Shown: positions 53,115 to 62,728, counted from the stretch's first letter. The stretch is DNA of 64,000 bases from Trinickia violacea (GCF_005280735.1 NZ_CP040077.1:1364001-1428000); one strand, 5' to 3'. Notes: generated by a model from the sequence alone, not told the origin. Numbers and translations are program-made.

Positions 53115-54584
53115 TCAATCGGAATTGAAATGAAGGAGGCTTCGAATACTTTGCAAAAATTGCTCTGCCGGACCCATGTCAGGCGAGGCGAGAACTGCAA
53201 TCTTTCGATGAAGCGCTTCCATTCCGCGACGTACTGATTTGTCGAGATCAGCAGTAAATTCGGTATGTTTCGCCAACAGCGGCTCGATCGCATTGCGCGG
53301 GAGCCGATAGACTTTGCAGTGCGTGCGCGCGACGGCAGTAGCCGCGTGCGGTGCCTCGGTGAACATGGCAATCTCGCCGACGTATTCGCCAGCACCAATG
53401 CAGCCGAGCGTTTCGGCCGAGGCTCCTGATTGTTGTGTTAGTTCGAGAATGCCCCAAGCTACGACATAGAGCGCGGCGTCGATCGCCCCTTCCGAAAAAA
53501 GCGCTTCCCCGGGTTCCAGTCGAAGCAATTCGAGCAGCGCTGCAAGACTGTCGAGTTGTTGCTCGTCGAGGCACTCGAACAGGATGACGTCGCGAAGCAG
53601 ACTGCGAGTGGTCAGCGCTTCTTCCGAGAGGTTGAGCTTTGAGGGTTCTTCCCGGCGGCTCTGGTCAAGAAACCCGGCATAGTGCAGTTGGCGGCGTACG
53701 CTTTGCAGCAGGAGATCCTTGGTCGATCCGAGAAGACTGGTGTCTCCGACAATAAATGAAATTTTGTAGGCGTTCCGCCTCGCACCGAGCTGAGTCAGAA
53801 CGGCACTCGGCGCCGGCGTTTGGAGGATGTCCGGGCAGAGCAGCGTCGCGTGAAGCAGGGTCTCGATGACGCGATCCGGAACGGCACTTCCCGGACAGGA
53901 TAGTTCGACGGATGCGGCCCTGCGCGGACTCGGGATGCTTCTGTTGATGATCTCGGCCTTGGCGATCAGGCTGTTTGGAATGATCGCCATGTCGTCCCCG
54001 TCCGTGTGGATCCGGATCGACCGCCAGTTGACCTGCACGACGATGCCCTCGATCTTGTCTGCGATCTGAATTCGATCACCCACGCCGAACGGTGCCTCGA
54101 TGCCGACTGCGATGCCGGAAAACACGTCGGCTAGTGTGTTTTGCAAAGCGAGACCGAGCACGATCGCCACGACGCCTGAGGTGGCGACCACGCCTGTTAC
54201 CGGCAGCGCGAAGACCGAGTTCAGCACGATCGCGGCCGTCGCGACATAGATAGCGGCGGCAAAGAGGTCTGAGAAAAGCCTGGCTCCGCGCGAGCGGCGA
54301 TCCCGATGAAGCGCGAACCAGAGGGCGGCGACAATAATCCGCGAGCCCAGCAGCCACCATGCACCGCCTATGGCACGCAACCACAAGGCGCCACTGTCGG
54401 CCGGAGCCTGCAAGGGCGGAAATACCGGGAAGAAAATGCCCTGTTTGTGAAAGTAGAAGCTGATGGCGAGAAAACAACTCAGGTCGAACGTGATCCGGAC
54501 TTTGTCCGAGAATTGCCGAAGCCCGAGCACGCCCACGATGGTGATCGCGACCAGCATGGCGGCGGATAGCAGTGTCAGATTCAC
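53115..54584 (-). CDS. MscS family mechanosensitive channel with C-terminal cyclic-nucleotide domain
   Basis: 489 residues. Several N-terminal helices, then the MscS pore helix and beta domain (VVATSGVVAIVLGLALQNTLADVFSGIAVGIEAPFGVGDRIQI; VNWRSIRIHTDGDDMAIIPNSLI). From about residue 330 a cNMP-binding fold follows (FECLDEQQLDSLAALLELL, GEYVGEIAMFTEAPHAATAVA). In the phosphate-binding cassette the usual Arg (PRSAT) is His (PHAAT), so cNMP affinity may be lost or altered. Fits the MscS-cyclic-nucleotide-gated (bCNG-like) group. Confidence 0.9.
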   Translation of the reverse strand: MNLTLLSAAMLVAITIVGVLGLRQFSDKVRITFDLSCFLAISFYFHKQGIFFPVFPPLQAPADSGALWLRAIGGAWWLLGSRIIVAALWFALHRDRRSRGARLFSDLFAAAIYVATAAIVLNSVFALPVTGVVATSGVVAIVLGLALQNTLADVFSGIAVGIEAPFGVGDRIQIADKIEGIVVQVNWRSIRIHTDGDDMAIIPNSLIAKAEIINRSIPSPRRAASVELSCPGSAVPDRVIETLLHATLLCPDILQTPAPSAVLTQLGARRNAYKISFIVGDTSLLGSTKDLLLQSVRRQLHYAGFLDQSRREEPSKLNLSEEALTTRSLLRDVILFECLDEQQLDSLAALLELLRLEPGEALFSEGAIDAALYVVAWGILELTQQSGASAETLGCIGAGEYVGEIAMFTEAPHAATAVARTHCKVYRLPRNAIEPLLAKHTEFTADLDKSVRRGMEALHRKIAVLASPDMGPAEQFLQSIRSLLHFNSD

Positions 54585-54647
54585 GTCATTGCACCGAGTG
54601 TGCCATCGCCGCGCCGGGTGTTGCGCCCCGCGAAGGGCGCGACGACG

Positions 54648-55583
54648 TCAGATCTCGTGCTGTCGAAGGGACAGGAGGCCGAGCAGTATTTCATCGCGAT
54701 GCGCAGCAAGGTCCTGCACGGAGCGGTTTTTCGTCTGTTCGTGAACACCTCGGATAATGGTTGCCCGAACCTCGGGGGTCAACTCGGGCGTGCCAAGCAC
54801 GTGCCACCACGCGGTCAGCGGCCCAGTGAACTGGTCGAAGAAATGTTCGATGCCGCCGTCGCCTCCGCCCAGATGAAAAAGCAGACTAGGCCCCATACCC
54901 CCCCAGCGCAAACCCGGACCCCAGCAAACCGCCGTATCCGCATCTGCCACGCTGACGACCCCTTCTGAAATCAGGTACACGATTTCCCGGTAGAGCGCCG
55001 CTTGCAGGCGATTAGCCACGTGTCCTGGTACCTCCTTGTGCAGGCGGACGGTACGCTTTCCCAGGCCGCGATAGAAGGCCGTTGCGCGCTCGATCGTCTC
55101 TTCAGAGGTCTTCGCGCCTCCGACAATTTCCACGAGCGGTATCAGGTGAGGCGGATTGAACGGATGCCCGAGCACGCAGCGCTCGGGATGTCGTTCGCAA
55201 GCCGATTGGATCTCGCTCACGGTTAGACCTGAAGAGCTCGAAGCGATGATTGTGCCGGGCGCCAGAATGGCGTCGAGATGCTTGTAGAGGTTCTTTTTGA
55301 AGTCGAGTCGTTCGGGGCCATTCTCTTGTACAAAATCGGACCCAGCCACCGCTTCGTCGAGATTGGCAGTGAACTGCAGTCTCGAGCGCGAGGCGCCCGG
55401 CGCGAGTCCCAGGCGTTCCAGAGCGGGCCACGCCGCGTCGATGAATGCTTCGAGCTTTGGCCCGGCATCTGGCGCAATGTCCGTAGCGACGACGTCCAGG
55501 CCTCTGGCTAGAAACAGGGCGGCCCAACTTGCGCCAATGACGCCGGTACCGATAATGGCGGCGCGGTTGATGTCTTTGCTCAT
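54648..55583 (-). CDS. 3-hydroxyacyl-CoA dehydrogenase-family (3-hydroxybutyryl/carnitine dehydrogenase-like)
   Basis: 311 residues from ATG 55583 (GAAGGA 9 nt upstream; TTG at 55592 also in frame). NAD-binding AAIIGTGVIGASWAALFLARG, catalytic motif SSSSGLTVSEIQ and GHPFNPPHLIPLVEIVGG (His of the HAD dyad) are intact, and the C-terminal helical dimerisation domain is present. Length and LGHPFNPPHL resemble the L-carnitine dehydrogenase/lambda-crystallin branch more than FadB. Last gene of the CoA-dependent cluster. Confidence 0.9.
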   Translation of the reverse strand: MSKDINRAAIIGTGVIGASWAALFLARGLDVVATDIAPDAGPKLEAFIDAAWPALERLGLAPGASRSRLQFTANLDEAVAGSDFVQENGPERLDFKKNLYKHLDAILAPGTIIASSSSGLTVSEIQSACERHPERCVLGHPFNPPHLIPLVEIVGGAKTSEETIERATAFYRGLGKRTVRLHKEVPGHVANRLQAALYREIVYLISEGVVSVADADTAVCWGPGLRWGGMGPSLLFHLGGGDGGIEHFFDQFTGPLTAWWHVLGTPELTPEVRATIIRGVHEQTKNRSVQDLAAHRDEILLGLLSLRQHEI

Positions 55584-55611
55584 GGCTGACAATCCTTCGA
55601 GTGGAGTGGGG

Positions 55612-56844
55612 TCAGACGAACGCGCTAAAGCCGGTGACCGCCTTGCCGACGATCAGGGAGTTCATTTCGCGCGTGCCTTCGTAGGAATAGAGCGCTTCCG
55701 AGTCGGCAACGAAGCGGGCGACGTTGTAGTCGAGCACGATCCCGTTACCGCCGAATATCTCCCGCGCCCATGCAACGGTTTCACGCATACGGCTCGTGCA
55801 AAATACCTTGGCCAGTGAAGCGTGCTGATCCAGCAGCTTGCCTTGGTCCTGCAATTGGGCAAGCCGTGCAACCATGCATTGCGACGCTGTGATGTTGCCG
55901 AGCATTTTGGCGAGGTGGTCCTGAATCATCTGGAATGACGCGATCGGTTTGCCGAACTGCTCGCGAGTCTGCGCGTAGCGCAGCGCATGTTCGTAAGCGC
56001 CCATGCTGCAGCCGACGGCTTCCCATGCGACGTATTGACGGGTAAGCCGAAGGACCCGCGCCGTATCGCGGAAGGATAAATCGCCCTGGAGGCGGTTCTC
56101 TTCGGGCACGCGGCAATGGTCGAGTGTGATGACGCCGTTCTGCACGACTCGCAGTGCGATCTTGTTTTCGATTTTTTCGACGGAAAAACCCGGGGTGGTT
56201 TTGTTCTCGACGATGAAACCTTTGACCTGATTGTCATCGACGTCGCGTGCCCAGATAATCGATAGGTCACACCAGGTCGAATTGCCTATCCACCGCTTTT
56301 GACCATTTAGGATCCACGTATCGCCTTCCCGCTTAGCGGTGGTCAGCAACCCGCCGCCGGCGCCCGACCCTACCAGCGGTTCGGTCAATCCGAAGCAACC
56401 GACTTTTTCCAATCGCGCCATGGGTGGCAGCCATTTCTGCTTCTGTTCCTCAGAGCCGCCGAGAAAGATCGATCCCATTGCCAGTCCACCATGGACCCCG
56501 ATGAAGGTCGCGATGGACGAGTCGACGCGCGCCAGTTCCATGGCGATAAATCCATCGAGAAGCGTGCTGCCGCCAGGGCAGCCGTAGCCTTCGAAGCCGA
56601 CGCCGGCGATATTGAGTTCCCGGATCCCGGGAATGAGCTCGAACGGGAACGCGTCCTCGGCCCAATATTTGTTGATCACGGGAGCGACCTCGCTCTCCAT
56701 GAAGGCACGCACCCGCTTTAGCAGGGCTTTCTCAGCATCACTAAGAATCTCGTGAATCTGATAGAAGTCGCTGTCGGGATCCGGAAGCGGGTGGTTTGGT
56801 TTCGTGCTGGCAGTCATGATGATTTTCTCAGGAGTGTGGGTCAC
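55612..56844 (-). CDS. Acyl-CoA dehydrogenase
   Basis: 410 residues from a GTG overlapping the previous stop (GTGA); an internal ATG at 56817 would give 401. FAD-binding signatures GCFGLTEPLVGSGAGG and the C-terminal YEGTREMNSLIVGKAVTG are typical; the catalytic Glu is the one in YEGT. The pattern resembles glutaryl-CoA dehydrogenases and CaiA-like crotonobetainyl-CoA reductases. Oxidises (or reduces) an acyl-CoA in the cluster's pathway. An ETF partner is not encoded here. Confidence 0.92.
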   Translation of the reverse strand: MTHTPEKIIMTASTKPNHPLPDPDSDFYQIHEILSDAEKALLKRVRAFMESEVAPVINKYWAEDAFPFELIPGIRELNIAGVGFEGYGCPGGSTLLDGFIAMELARVDSSIATFIGVHGGLAMGSIFLGGSEEQKQKWLPPMARLEKVGCFGLTEPLVGSGAGGGLLTTAKREGDTWILNGQKRWIGNSTWCDLSIIWARDVDDNQVKGFIVENKTTPGFSVEKIENKIALRVVQNGVITLDHCRVPEENRLQGDLSFRDTARVLRLTRQYVAWEAVGCSMGAYEHALRYAQTREQFGKPIASFQMIQDHLAKMLGNITASQCMVARLAQLQDQGKLLDQHASLAKVFCTSRMRETVAWAREIFGGNGIVLDYNVARFVADSEALYSYEGTREMNSLIVGKAVTGFSAFV

Positions 56845-57596
56845 GATGCGTTAGACGGGCCGCGCAGATAGTCGTGAACGACTTCTGCGCCCGCGATCGT
56901 CAGATCGGTCAGGATATGGATTGCGGATAGAACCTCGAGCACGGGCAGCTTTGCGACGGGCGCGAAACAATGAGGATGCAGTTCCAGAGAGGCGGGCCCG
57001 GTCCAGGCTCCTTTCACCGTGATGTCGGTCACGTAATACTTGACCAGTTCGCAGACCCGGGCCGACCCATCGACATGAGGCAGGATTTTCAGCAGGAAGC
57101 CGGGTGCCGCGAGCGTCTTCTTGACGGCGGCGAGATCGAGCGGCTCGTACTTGTAGGCCATGGTTGCGGTCGCAACGCGCACGCCGTTGTAGTCGAGGGT
57201 TCCCACCAGCGCGTCGTTGCGGATTTCAAGCTTCGGTTGCGCACGTACTTTTGGAAAGCCGAGCAACTCGCGGCCGGAAGCAATGCCGGCTTCATTGTCG
57301 AGGTACATGGCGTGGGTGAAGCCGCCGGATTCGCCGTTGAACGTCACCGGAACGACTTGACCGGTCTCGGTATAGGAACCTAGCCCGCTAGAGTCGGGCA
57401 TGCTGATGAACTCGTATTTGACAATAGGCTCGGCTGGAAGCAGCGGCGCGGGCACGAAGCTGGCAAGCGCTTCGGGATCGGTGCGATAGGTGATGATGAT
57501 CGTCTCGCGATCGACGAAACGGAAAGGAAACTTGGGATAGGCTGGGCTGCTGATCGGCATCGCGTAAGCGCGGGCGCGGATTTCGTCTTCAGTCAT
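56841..57596 (-). CDS. Acetoacetate decarboxylase family protein
   Basis: 251 residues. The family block ASGRELLGFPKVRAQPKLE carries the Schiff-base lysine (classical Adc has KK; here Lys-Val, so the pKa-shifting neighbour is missing). NESG-type GESGGFTHAMYLDNE supports the fold. Catalysis of acetoacetate decarboxylation is therefore uncertain; many ADC-like proteins act as other decarboxylases or aldol/dehydratases. Overlaps the acyl-CoA dehydrogenase start by 4 bp. Confidence 0.85.
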   Translation of the reverse strand: MTEDEIRARAYAMPISSPAYPKFPFRFVDRETIIITYRTDPEALASFVPAPLLPAEPIVKYEFISMPDSSGLGSYTETGQVVPVTFNGESGGFTHAMYLDNEAGIASGRELLGFPKVRAQPKLEIRNDALVGTLDYNGVRVATATMAYKYEPLDLAAVKKTLAAPGFLLKILPHVDGSARVCELVKYYVTDITVKGAWTGPASLELHPHCFAPVAKLPVLEVLSAIHILTDLTIAGAEVVHDYLRGPSNAS

Positions 57597-57683
57597 GGGA
57601 AGCTCCGAGTGTGTGGTGGGGCGGTAGCCTGTCAGTGGTTTTCCGCCAGGGGCGTTCGTTCAAGTCGCTAAACGCGATCGGGT

Positions 57684-58913
57684 TCAGAGCGAGCCTTCGA
57701 AGCGTGCGACCACGCCCGCGTCGTGAAGACGTGCGATTTCGCTCTCGTTGAAGCCCATCTCTTTCAGGATCTCCGCGCCGTGTTCGCCAAGTTGCGGCGC
57801 GGCGCATGGCTTGACCTTCTGCTCTCCCATGATCTGGATCGGATTGCTGACCGTTCGCGTGGCAGGCTTGCCCGGCAAGTCGAGCGGCACGACGATCCCA
57901 TTGGCCTCCAACTGAGGGTCGTGAATGATCTCCTCGGCAACCTGCACGACGCCGAAAATCACACGCGCGGCAGTGAGCGCCTGTTTCCAGAAGGCAAGCG
58001 GCTGGCTGGCGAACAACGGGTCGAGAATCTCGACCAGTGCGCCCGCGTTGTCGGTGCGCCGGTCGTCGGCAAAGCGCGGATCGTCCAGAAGCTCGGGCAT
58101 GCCAATGGCGCGGGTGAGGGCAGGCCAATCCTTGCGTTGGGCCGCGACCAGCAGGATCCAGCGCCCGTCGGCTGTCCGGTAAGGGTTGAGCAGCGCATTG
58201 GGCGGATTTTTTCGATCGTGCTGGGCGAAGAACCGACCGCCATTGAGACCACCTTCGACCCACGCCGCAGCTGCCCAGATGCCATTGGCGATCAGCGAAG
58301 TCGACACATGGCTGCCTTTGCCGGTCGTGGCGCGCACATAGAGCGCCGTGACGATCGCAGCATAGAGTGTGGTTGCCGTGGCGTGGTCGCCGATCCCGGG
58401 AATGGGTAGCGTCGGCGGGCTGCCCGCATCGTGGGTGACCTCCATGAGACCGGAGCGTGCCCAATAGGCCGTGACATCGAAACCCGGGGTGTCGGCCTCG
58501 GGCCCCTCCGAACCATAGCCGGTAATGTCTGCGTAGATCAGCTTGGGGTTGAGCGGCGAGAGGGCCTCGTAGGTCACGCCCAACGAGGCCTTCACGCGTG
58601 GCGGGAAATTGACGACTACAACGTCTGCCCATTGAACCAGGCGCACCAGTACTTCTCTGGCTTCGCTGGACTTGAGGTCGATGGCGATGCTGCGTTTGTT
58701 GCGGTTTGTCAACTGCCAGGCGTAGTTTGTGTTGGCCACCGGGTTCGGCGGCATGGTCGAGAAGAAGCGATAGACATCGCCCGTACCCGGCGGTTCGATC
58801 TTGATGACGTCTGCGCCGAAGTCGGCCAGAATCGTCGTGGCTGCGGGGCCCGCAATGTAGCTCGCGAGATCGAGCACCTTGAGACCTGAAAAAACGTGTT
58901 GTCCTTCAATCAT
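57684..58913 (-). CDS. CaiB/BaiF family (family III) CoA-transferase
   Basis: 409 residues. N-terminal GLKVLDLASYIAGPAATTILADFGADVIKIEPP and the catalytic Asp in TPGFDVTAYWARSGLM define family III. It transfers CoA from a donor thioester to the pathway acid, providing ATP-free activation. Between a crotonase gene and the ADC-like gene (87-bp gap). Confidence 0.92.
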   Translation of the reverse strand: MIEGQHVFSGLKVLDLASYIAGPAATTILADFGADVIKIEPPGTGDVYRFFSTMPPNPVANTNYAWQLTNRNKRSIAIDLKSSEAREVLVRLVQWADVVVVNFPPRVKASLGVTYEALSPLNPKLIYADITGYGSEGPEADTPGFDVTAYWARSGLMEVTHDAGSPPTLPIPGIGDHATATTLYAAIVTALYVRATTGKGSHVSTSLIANGIWAAAAWVEGGLNGGRFFAQHDRKNPPNALLNPYRTADGRWILLVAAQRKDWPALTRAIGMPELLDDPRFADDRRTDNAGALVEILDPLFASQPLAFWKQALTAARVIFGVVQVAEEIIHDPQLEANGIVVPLDLPGKPATRTVSNPIQIMGEQKVKPCAAPQLGEHGAEILKEMGFNESEIARLHDAGVVARFEGSL

Positions 58914-59005
58914 GAAAGTGTTCTCGATTCGGGGTTAGGTATTGACTCAACGCAAGTGGAAGCTCGTCCGGATCGCAAGCTGGAACAACGCACATCCGTC
59001 ACGTC

Positions 59006-59809
59006 TCAACGACCCTGAAATTTCGGCGGGCGCTTCTCGAGAAAGGCCGTGGTCCCTTCTCTTTTGTCCTCGGTCGCGGCGCATAGCGCGAAAAGCTTCC
59101 CTTCCAGGGCGAGACCTTCCGGCAACGCCGCGTTGAGTCCAAGGTTGACGGCATTCATCGCATAGGCGACGGCCAGCGGCGCGTTAGCGGCAATCTGCGC
59201 CAGAATCGCTTCGGCGCGAGCGATCAGACCGCTGGCTTCCACGACTTCGTTCACGAGGCCGACCCTATAGGCTTCCTCTGCCGACACCATCTCGCCGGTG
59301 AGGATGAGTTGTAGCGCGACACCTTTGCCGACGAGGCGAGGAAGTCGTTGCGTTCCGCCAAAGCCAGGGATGAACCCCAGCTTAATTTCAGGCTGCCCGA
59401 ACTTCGCGCTCTGACTGGCTAGCCGGATCGTGCAGGCGAGCGCGGTTTCGCATCCGCCGCCAAGTGCCAGTCCGTTCACCGCAGCAATGACTGGCTTGCC
59501 GAGGTTTTCGACAAGATTGAGAAACGCTTGACCCGCACGTGTCTGGCGTTCGGCCTCAATTGGCGTTGCCCTGGCCAACTCGCTGATATCGGCACCGGCG
59601 ATGAATGCCCGATTGCCTGCGCCGGTTATGATCACGCCGCGAATCTGCGGGTCGTCTTGCGCATCTTCGAACGCAGCGTGTAGTTCTGCGATCGCCTTCT
59701 GATTCAGCGCGTTCATCACCTCGGGACGGTTCAGCGTCACATAGGCCGTCGCATTTCTCTTTTCATAGAGAAGGGTGTCGAAGGAGGGCGCGGATAAAGT
59801 GTGTGGCAT
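59006..59809 (-). CDS. Enoyl-CoA hydratase/isomerase (crotonase family)
   Basis: 267 residues from MPHTLSAPSFDTLLYEKR; the frame stays open 30 codons upstream but the crotonase fold begins here. Oxyanion-hole loops NRAFIAGADISEL and GLALGGGCETALAC, with both catalytic Glu (GGGCE and QPEIKLGFIPGFGGTQRL). First gene of the minus-strand CoA cluster; hydrates the enoyl-CoA that the acyl-CoA dehydrogenase would make. Confidence 0.93.
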   Translation of the reverse strand: MPHTLSAPSFDTLLYEKRNATAYVTLNRPEVMNALNQKAIAELHAAFEDAQDDPQIRGVIITGAGNRAFIAGADISELARATPIEAERQTRAGQAFLNLVENLGKPVIAAVNGLALGGGCETALACTIRLASQSAKFGQPEIKLGFIPGFGGTQRLPRLVGKGVALQLILTGEMVSAEEAYRVGLVNEVVEASGLIARAEAILAQIAANAPLAVAYAMNAVNLGLNAALPEGLALEGKLFALCAATEDKREGTTAFLEKRPPKFQGR

Positions 59810-60464
59810 CAGATTGATCTTTGCGTGTTTATGGACGTCTGGCTTTCGTTGAACACGTCCTGGCATCGAGTGATTAGCACCCTCTGCTCTGGTCAGCACC
59901 AGACCACCAGGTCATAACCGACCGTGCGTCGGTAAACACTTTTGTTGTCCCATGTACATGTCGTGTATTCCATGTAAGCGCTGCTGAGTACAACTATCCA
60001 GTGTGAAAGCGTTAGCATCGCGACCTCCAGAGGTCAGAAGTGCTTTCCAAGCGCACCATGCGGTGCGCCCGTCGACAAGTGGAAGTCGAGAAGATCAACA
60101 ATAGATCGGAGCATTGAACGCTCACCGAACCTGGGTTCGTTTCAGAGTTCCATCTTGTCTTAATGATAGTGAGCTGTGGAAGGCGCCGCTATTACATAAA
60201 GCTGGAGTCCGATCCGATGAGCGCGGCCTCGTCCAAATACATAAATATGTAATTTCGGACCGAGCGCGGCCGGGATAGCCTCGCAGCATGGGTCGGCAGC
60301 GCGTTTTGCTACGGGCAAAGAGAACCGGCGAAGACAGGGTATCGGTCCGCTTCCTACTGTCAGGATCACGAAGATAGTGTCAGTAGACGCTTCTCGTGCG
60401 CAGTGGCGCGCCCGCGCCCCAACAGTTGTCACCGTGTTTTTTCAAACCATGAGGCTTTGCAGCT
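59810..60464. promoter_or_regulatory. Long divergent region between CoA cluster and cbb3 oxidase genes
   Basis: 655 bp. No credible gene. It has a small perfect dyad TACATA-AA-TATGTA (60238-60251), flanked by partly complementary GC-rich arms, and three nearby catgta-like tracts (about 59953-59976). I looked for an FNR/Anr box (TTGAT-N4-ATCAA), expected before cbb3 genes, and found none. Confidence 0.45.
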
Positions 60465-62129
60465 ATGAACGTCACAATAAGCGCCTTGCTCGCGCTGTCG
60501 TTCCTAATCTCAGTGCTTGGCCTCTTTATGTTTATCTGGGCCCAGACGCAGGGCCTGATGCGGGCCGGCCCCGATGCGGCGGCCGTCATATTCGAGAAGG
60601 GCGAAGTCGGTGTGGTGGAAGAGCCCGCAGTCTCGTCGACGCAACGCGTTGCGCTTCAGAACATCGAAAGCAGCTCGGTTAATACGTACTTCAGCTCGGA
60701 CTCGAAAGGGATCGTCGGCGGCTCTCCGGAACTCGAGGCACGCGAGGCCCAGGACAGGTCTAGTCGAGCCGCAGCCTTCGCGTTTATTACCTCGTCGATT
60801 CTCTGGCTTGTGTTGGGTTCCATCGCGGGATTGATCGCCTCGCAGAAGCTGACCTCTCCCGATTTCCTGACACAAACCGCTTGGCTCACATTCGGCCGTG
60901 TCCGGACTGCGCATCTAAACATGGTGATCTACGGGTGGGCTTCGATGGCTGGCCTCGGCATCGCCCTATGGATGCTCCCCAGATTGTTGAAGACCAACCT
61001 GGTGGGCGAGCGTTTCGCGGTGGCCGGCGCCGGGCTATGGAACGCGGGTGTCGCCGCGGGCGTCGTCGCGATCCTTTCGGGTTGGACCGACGGCTTGCAG
61101 TGGCTCGAGATTCCGTGGCAGATCGGCATCCTGCTCGCTGCGGGGGGAGCGATGTGTGCCGTGCCGCTCTTTCTGACCCTGTTGCAGCGCAAAGTTGACC
61201 ATCTCTATGTATCCGTTTGGTACATCTCTGCGGCGTTGATCTGGTTTCCGATTCTGTACATCGTCGCAAAGGTCCCTTACGTCCATTTCGGCGTCGAACA
61301 GGCAATCGTCAACTGGTGGTTTGCCCACAACGTGTTGGGCTTGTGGCTTACACCGCTGGGTGTCGGGGCAGCGTATTACTTCATCGCCAAAGTGCTGGGG
61401 CGCCCGATCTATTCGTACAACCTGTCGCTGGTCGGCTTCTGGGCGCTTGCGATGTTCTACAGTCAGGCCGGTATCCACCACTTGATCGGTGGCCCGGTTC
61501 CCAACTGGCTAGTGAGTGTGTCGGTCGTGCAGAGCGTGATGATGGTTGTTCCCGTGCTGGCGGTCGGGGTCAATCAGCACATGACAGTGGCCGGACGGTT
61601 CGCCACCCTAAGGTATTCGCCGACCCTGCGCTTTATCGTACTCGGTGCAATGCTTTATACGCTTGTCTCGTTGCAGGGGACACTGGAAGCGCTGCCCTTC
61701 TTCAACCGCCTCGTCCACTTCACGCAGTACAAGGTCGCGCACGCACACCTTGGCTTGTACGGCTTCTTCTCGATGATCATGTTTGGCTCGATTTATTTCG
61801 TGATGCCGCGCGTGCTCGAGCGCGAGTGGCCCTATCCGAAGCTGATTGCTTGGCATTTCTGGCTCAGCTCGATCGGCTTCGCAATTTATTTCGTTCTCTT
61901 GACCATTGGGGGCGTACTGCAGGGCGCAGCCATGCTTGACGCAACGCGTCCATTCATGGACTCGGTCACACTCCTGACGCCTTACCTCTTAGCCAGAACA
62001 TTTGGCGGCGTGCTGATGGCGGCAGGACACTTCCTCTTCGCCTGGCACTTCTTCTCGATGGTGATGAATCGCGGACCTGAACGATCCGGACGCGCTTTCA
62101 TCGGCAGCGCTCCTGCGGCAGGAGCCTGA
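60465..62129 (+). CDS. ccoN: cbb3-type cytochrome c oxidase subunit I (CcoN) with CcoS-like N-terminal segment
   Basis: 554 residues. Catalytic-core ligands are in order: His150 (low-spin haem, RTAHLNMVIYG), His288 (CuB, WWFAHN), Tyr332 (cross-link Tyr), His338/His339 (CuB, GIHHL), His426 and His428 (haems, VAHAHLG). Before the core, residues 1-50 form a single helix and the pattern FMFIWAQTQG...GPDAAAVIF, which matches the assembly protein CcoS rather than normal CcoN N-termini. Inner-membrane terminal oxidase; proton pumping and O2 affinity not determinable. 2 bp before ccoO. Confidence 0.88.
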   Translation: MNVTISALLALSFLISVLGLFMFIWAQTQGLMRAGPDAAAVIFEKGEVGVVEEPAVSSTQRVALQNIESSSVNTYFSSDSKGIVGGSPELEAREAQDRSSRAAAFAFITSSILWLVLGSIAGLIASQKLTSPDFLTQTAWLTFGRVRTAHLNMVIYGWASMAGLGIALWMLPRLLKTNLVGERFAVAGAGLWNAGVAAGVVAILSGWTDGLQWLEIPWQIGILLAAGGAMCAVPLFLTLLQRKVDHLYVSVWYISAALIWFPILYIVAKVPYVHFGVEQAIVNWWFAHNVLGLWLTPLGVGAAYYFIAKVLGRPIYSYNLSLVGFWALAMFYSQAGIHHLIGGPVPNWLVSVSVVQSVMMVVPVLAVGVNQHMTVAGRFATLRYSPTLRFIVLGAMLYTLVSLQGTLEALPFFNRLVHFTQYKVAHAHLGLYGFFSMIMFGSIYFVMPRVLEREWPYPKLIAWHFWLSSIGFAIYFVLLTIGGVLQGAAMLDATRPFMDSVTLLTPYLLARTFGGVLMAAGHFLFAWHFFSMVMNRGPERSGRAFIGSAPAAGA

Positions 62130-62131
62130 TC

Positions 62132-62728
62132 ATGAACAAGGTTCTGACCGTCATTATTGGCGCACTGATCATGATCGCCATCGCGACGCTGGTCCTGGTT
62201 GCCCTGCCGTATCGCCAACTGACGGACGAGTCACCGCCGGAGCAGCTGAAGCCTTACACGATCGCTCAACTGCGTGGCCGAGCCACCTACGTCGGCATGG
62301 GATGTGTTTACTGTCACTCGCAGCAGCCGCGGCCCGCTGACCTGGGACCGGATGGTTTGCGAGGCTGGGGCCGTGCTTCCGTACCGGCCGACTACGTCTA
62401 TGACTACCCGCATCTGCTAGGCGTGGCCCGTACCGGCCCAGACCTTTTCAATATCGGCGCGCGACAACCGAGCGTGGACTGGCATCTCACACATTTGTAC
62501 CAGCCGCGCAGCGTGGCGCCAGGCAGTGTCATGCCGGCCTATCCGTTTCTGTTCAAGGTGGTGGCTCATGCTGCGCCTGGCGAGAAAGTCGTCACGCTGC
62601 CTCCGCAGTACGCACCTGTGGGCGGCCAGGTCGTTGCGACACAGGAGGCGCTGGACCTCGTCGCGTACCTGACTTCGCTCAATCACACCTATCCCGTTGC
62701 AACCGATGAATCCGGAGCGGCCAAATGA
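62132..62728 (+). CDS. ccoO: cbb3 oxidase cytochrome c subunit (CcoO)
   Basis: 198 residues. N-terminal membrane anchor (VLTVIIGALIMIAIATLVLVALP), haem c site Cys58-Val-Tyr-Cys61-His62 (MGCVYCHSQQPRP) and a Met axial ligand in GSVMPAYPFLF. The GCVYCHSQ.. block and RTGPDL are diagnostic of CcoO. It carries electrons to CcoN. Stop overlaps the next start (ATGA). Confidence 0.92.
   Translation: MNKVLTVIIGALIMIAIATLVLVALPYRQLTDESPPEQLKPYTIAQLRGRATYVGMGCVYCHSQQPRPADLGPDGLRGWGRASVPADYVYDYPHLLGVARTGPDLFNIGARQPSVDWHLTHLYQPRSVAPGSVMPAYPFLFKVVAHAAPGEKVVTLPPQYAPVGGQVVATQEALDLVAYLTSLNHTYPVATDESGAAK

Noticed and set aside
59900..60464. FNR/Anr box before ccoN
   Set aside because: No TTGAT-N4-ATCAA-like site found by eye.
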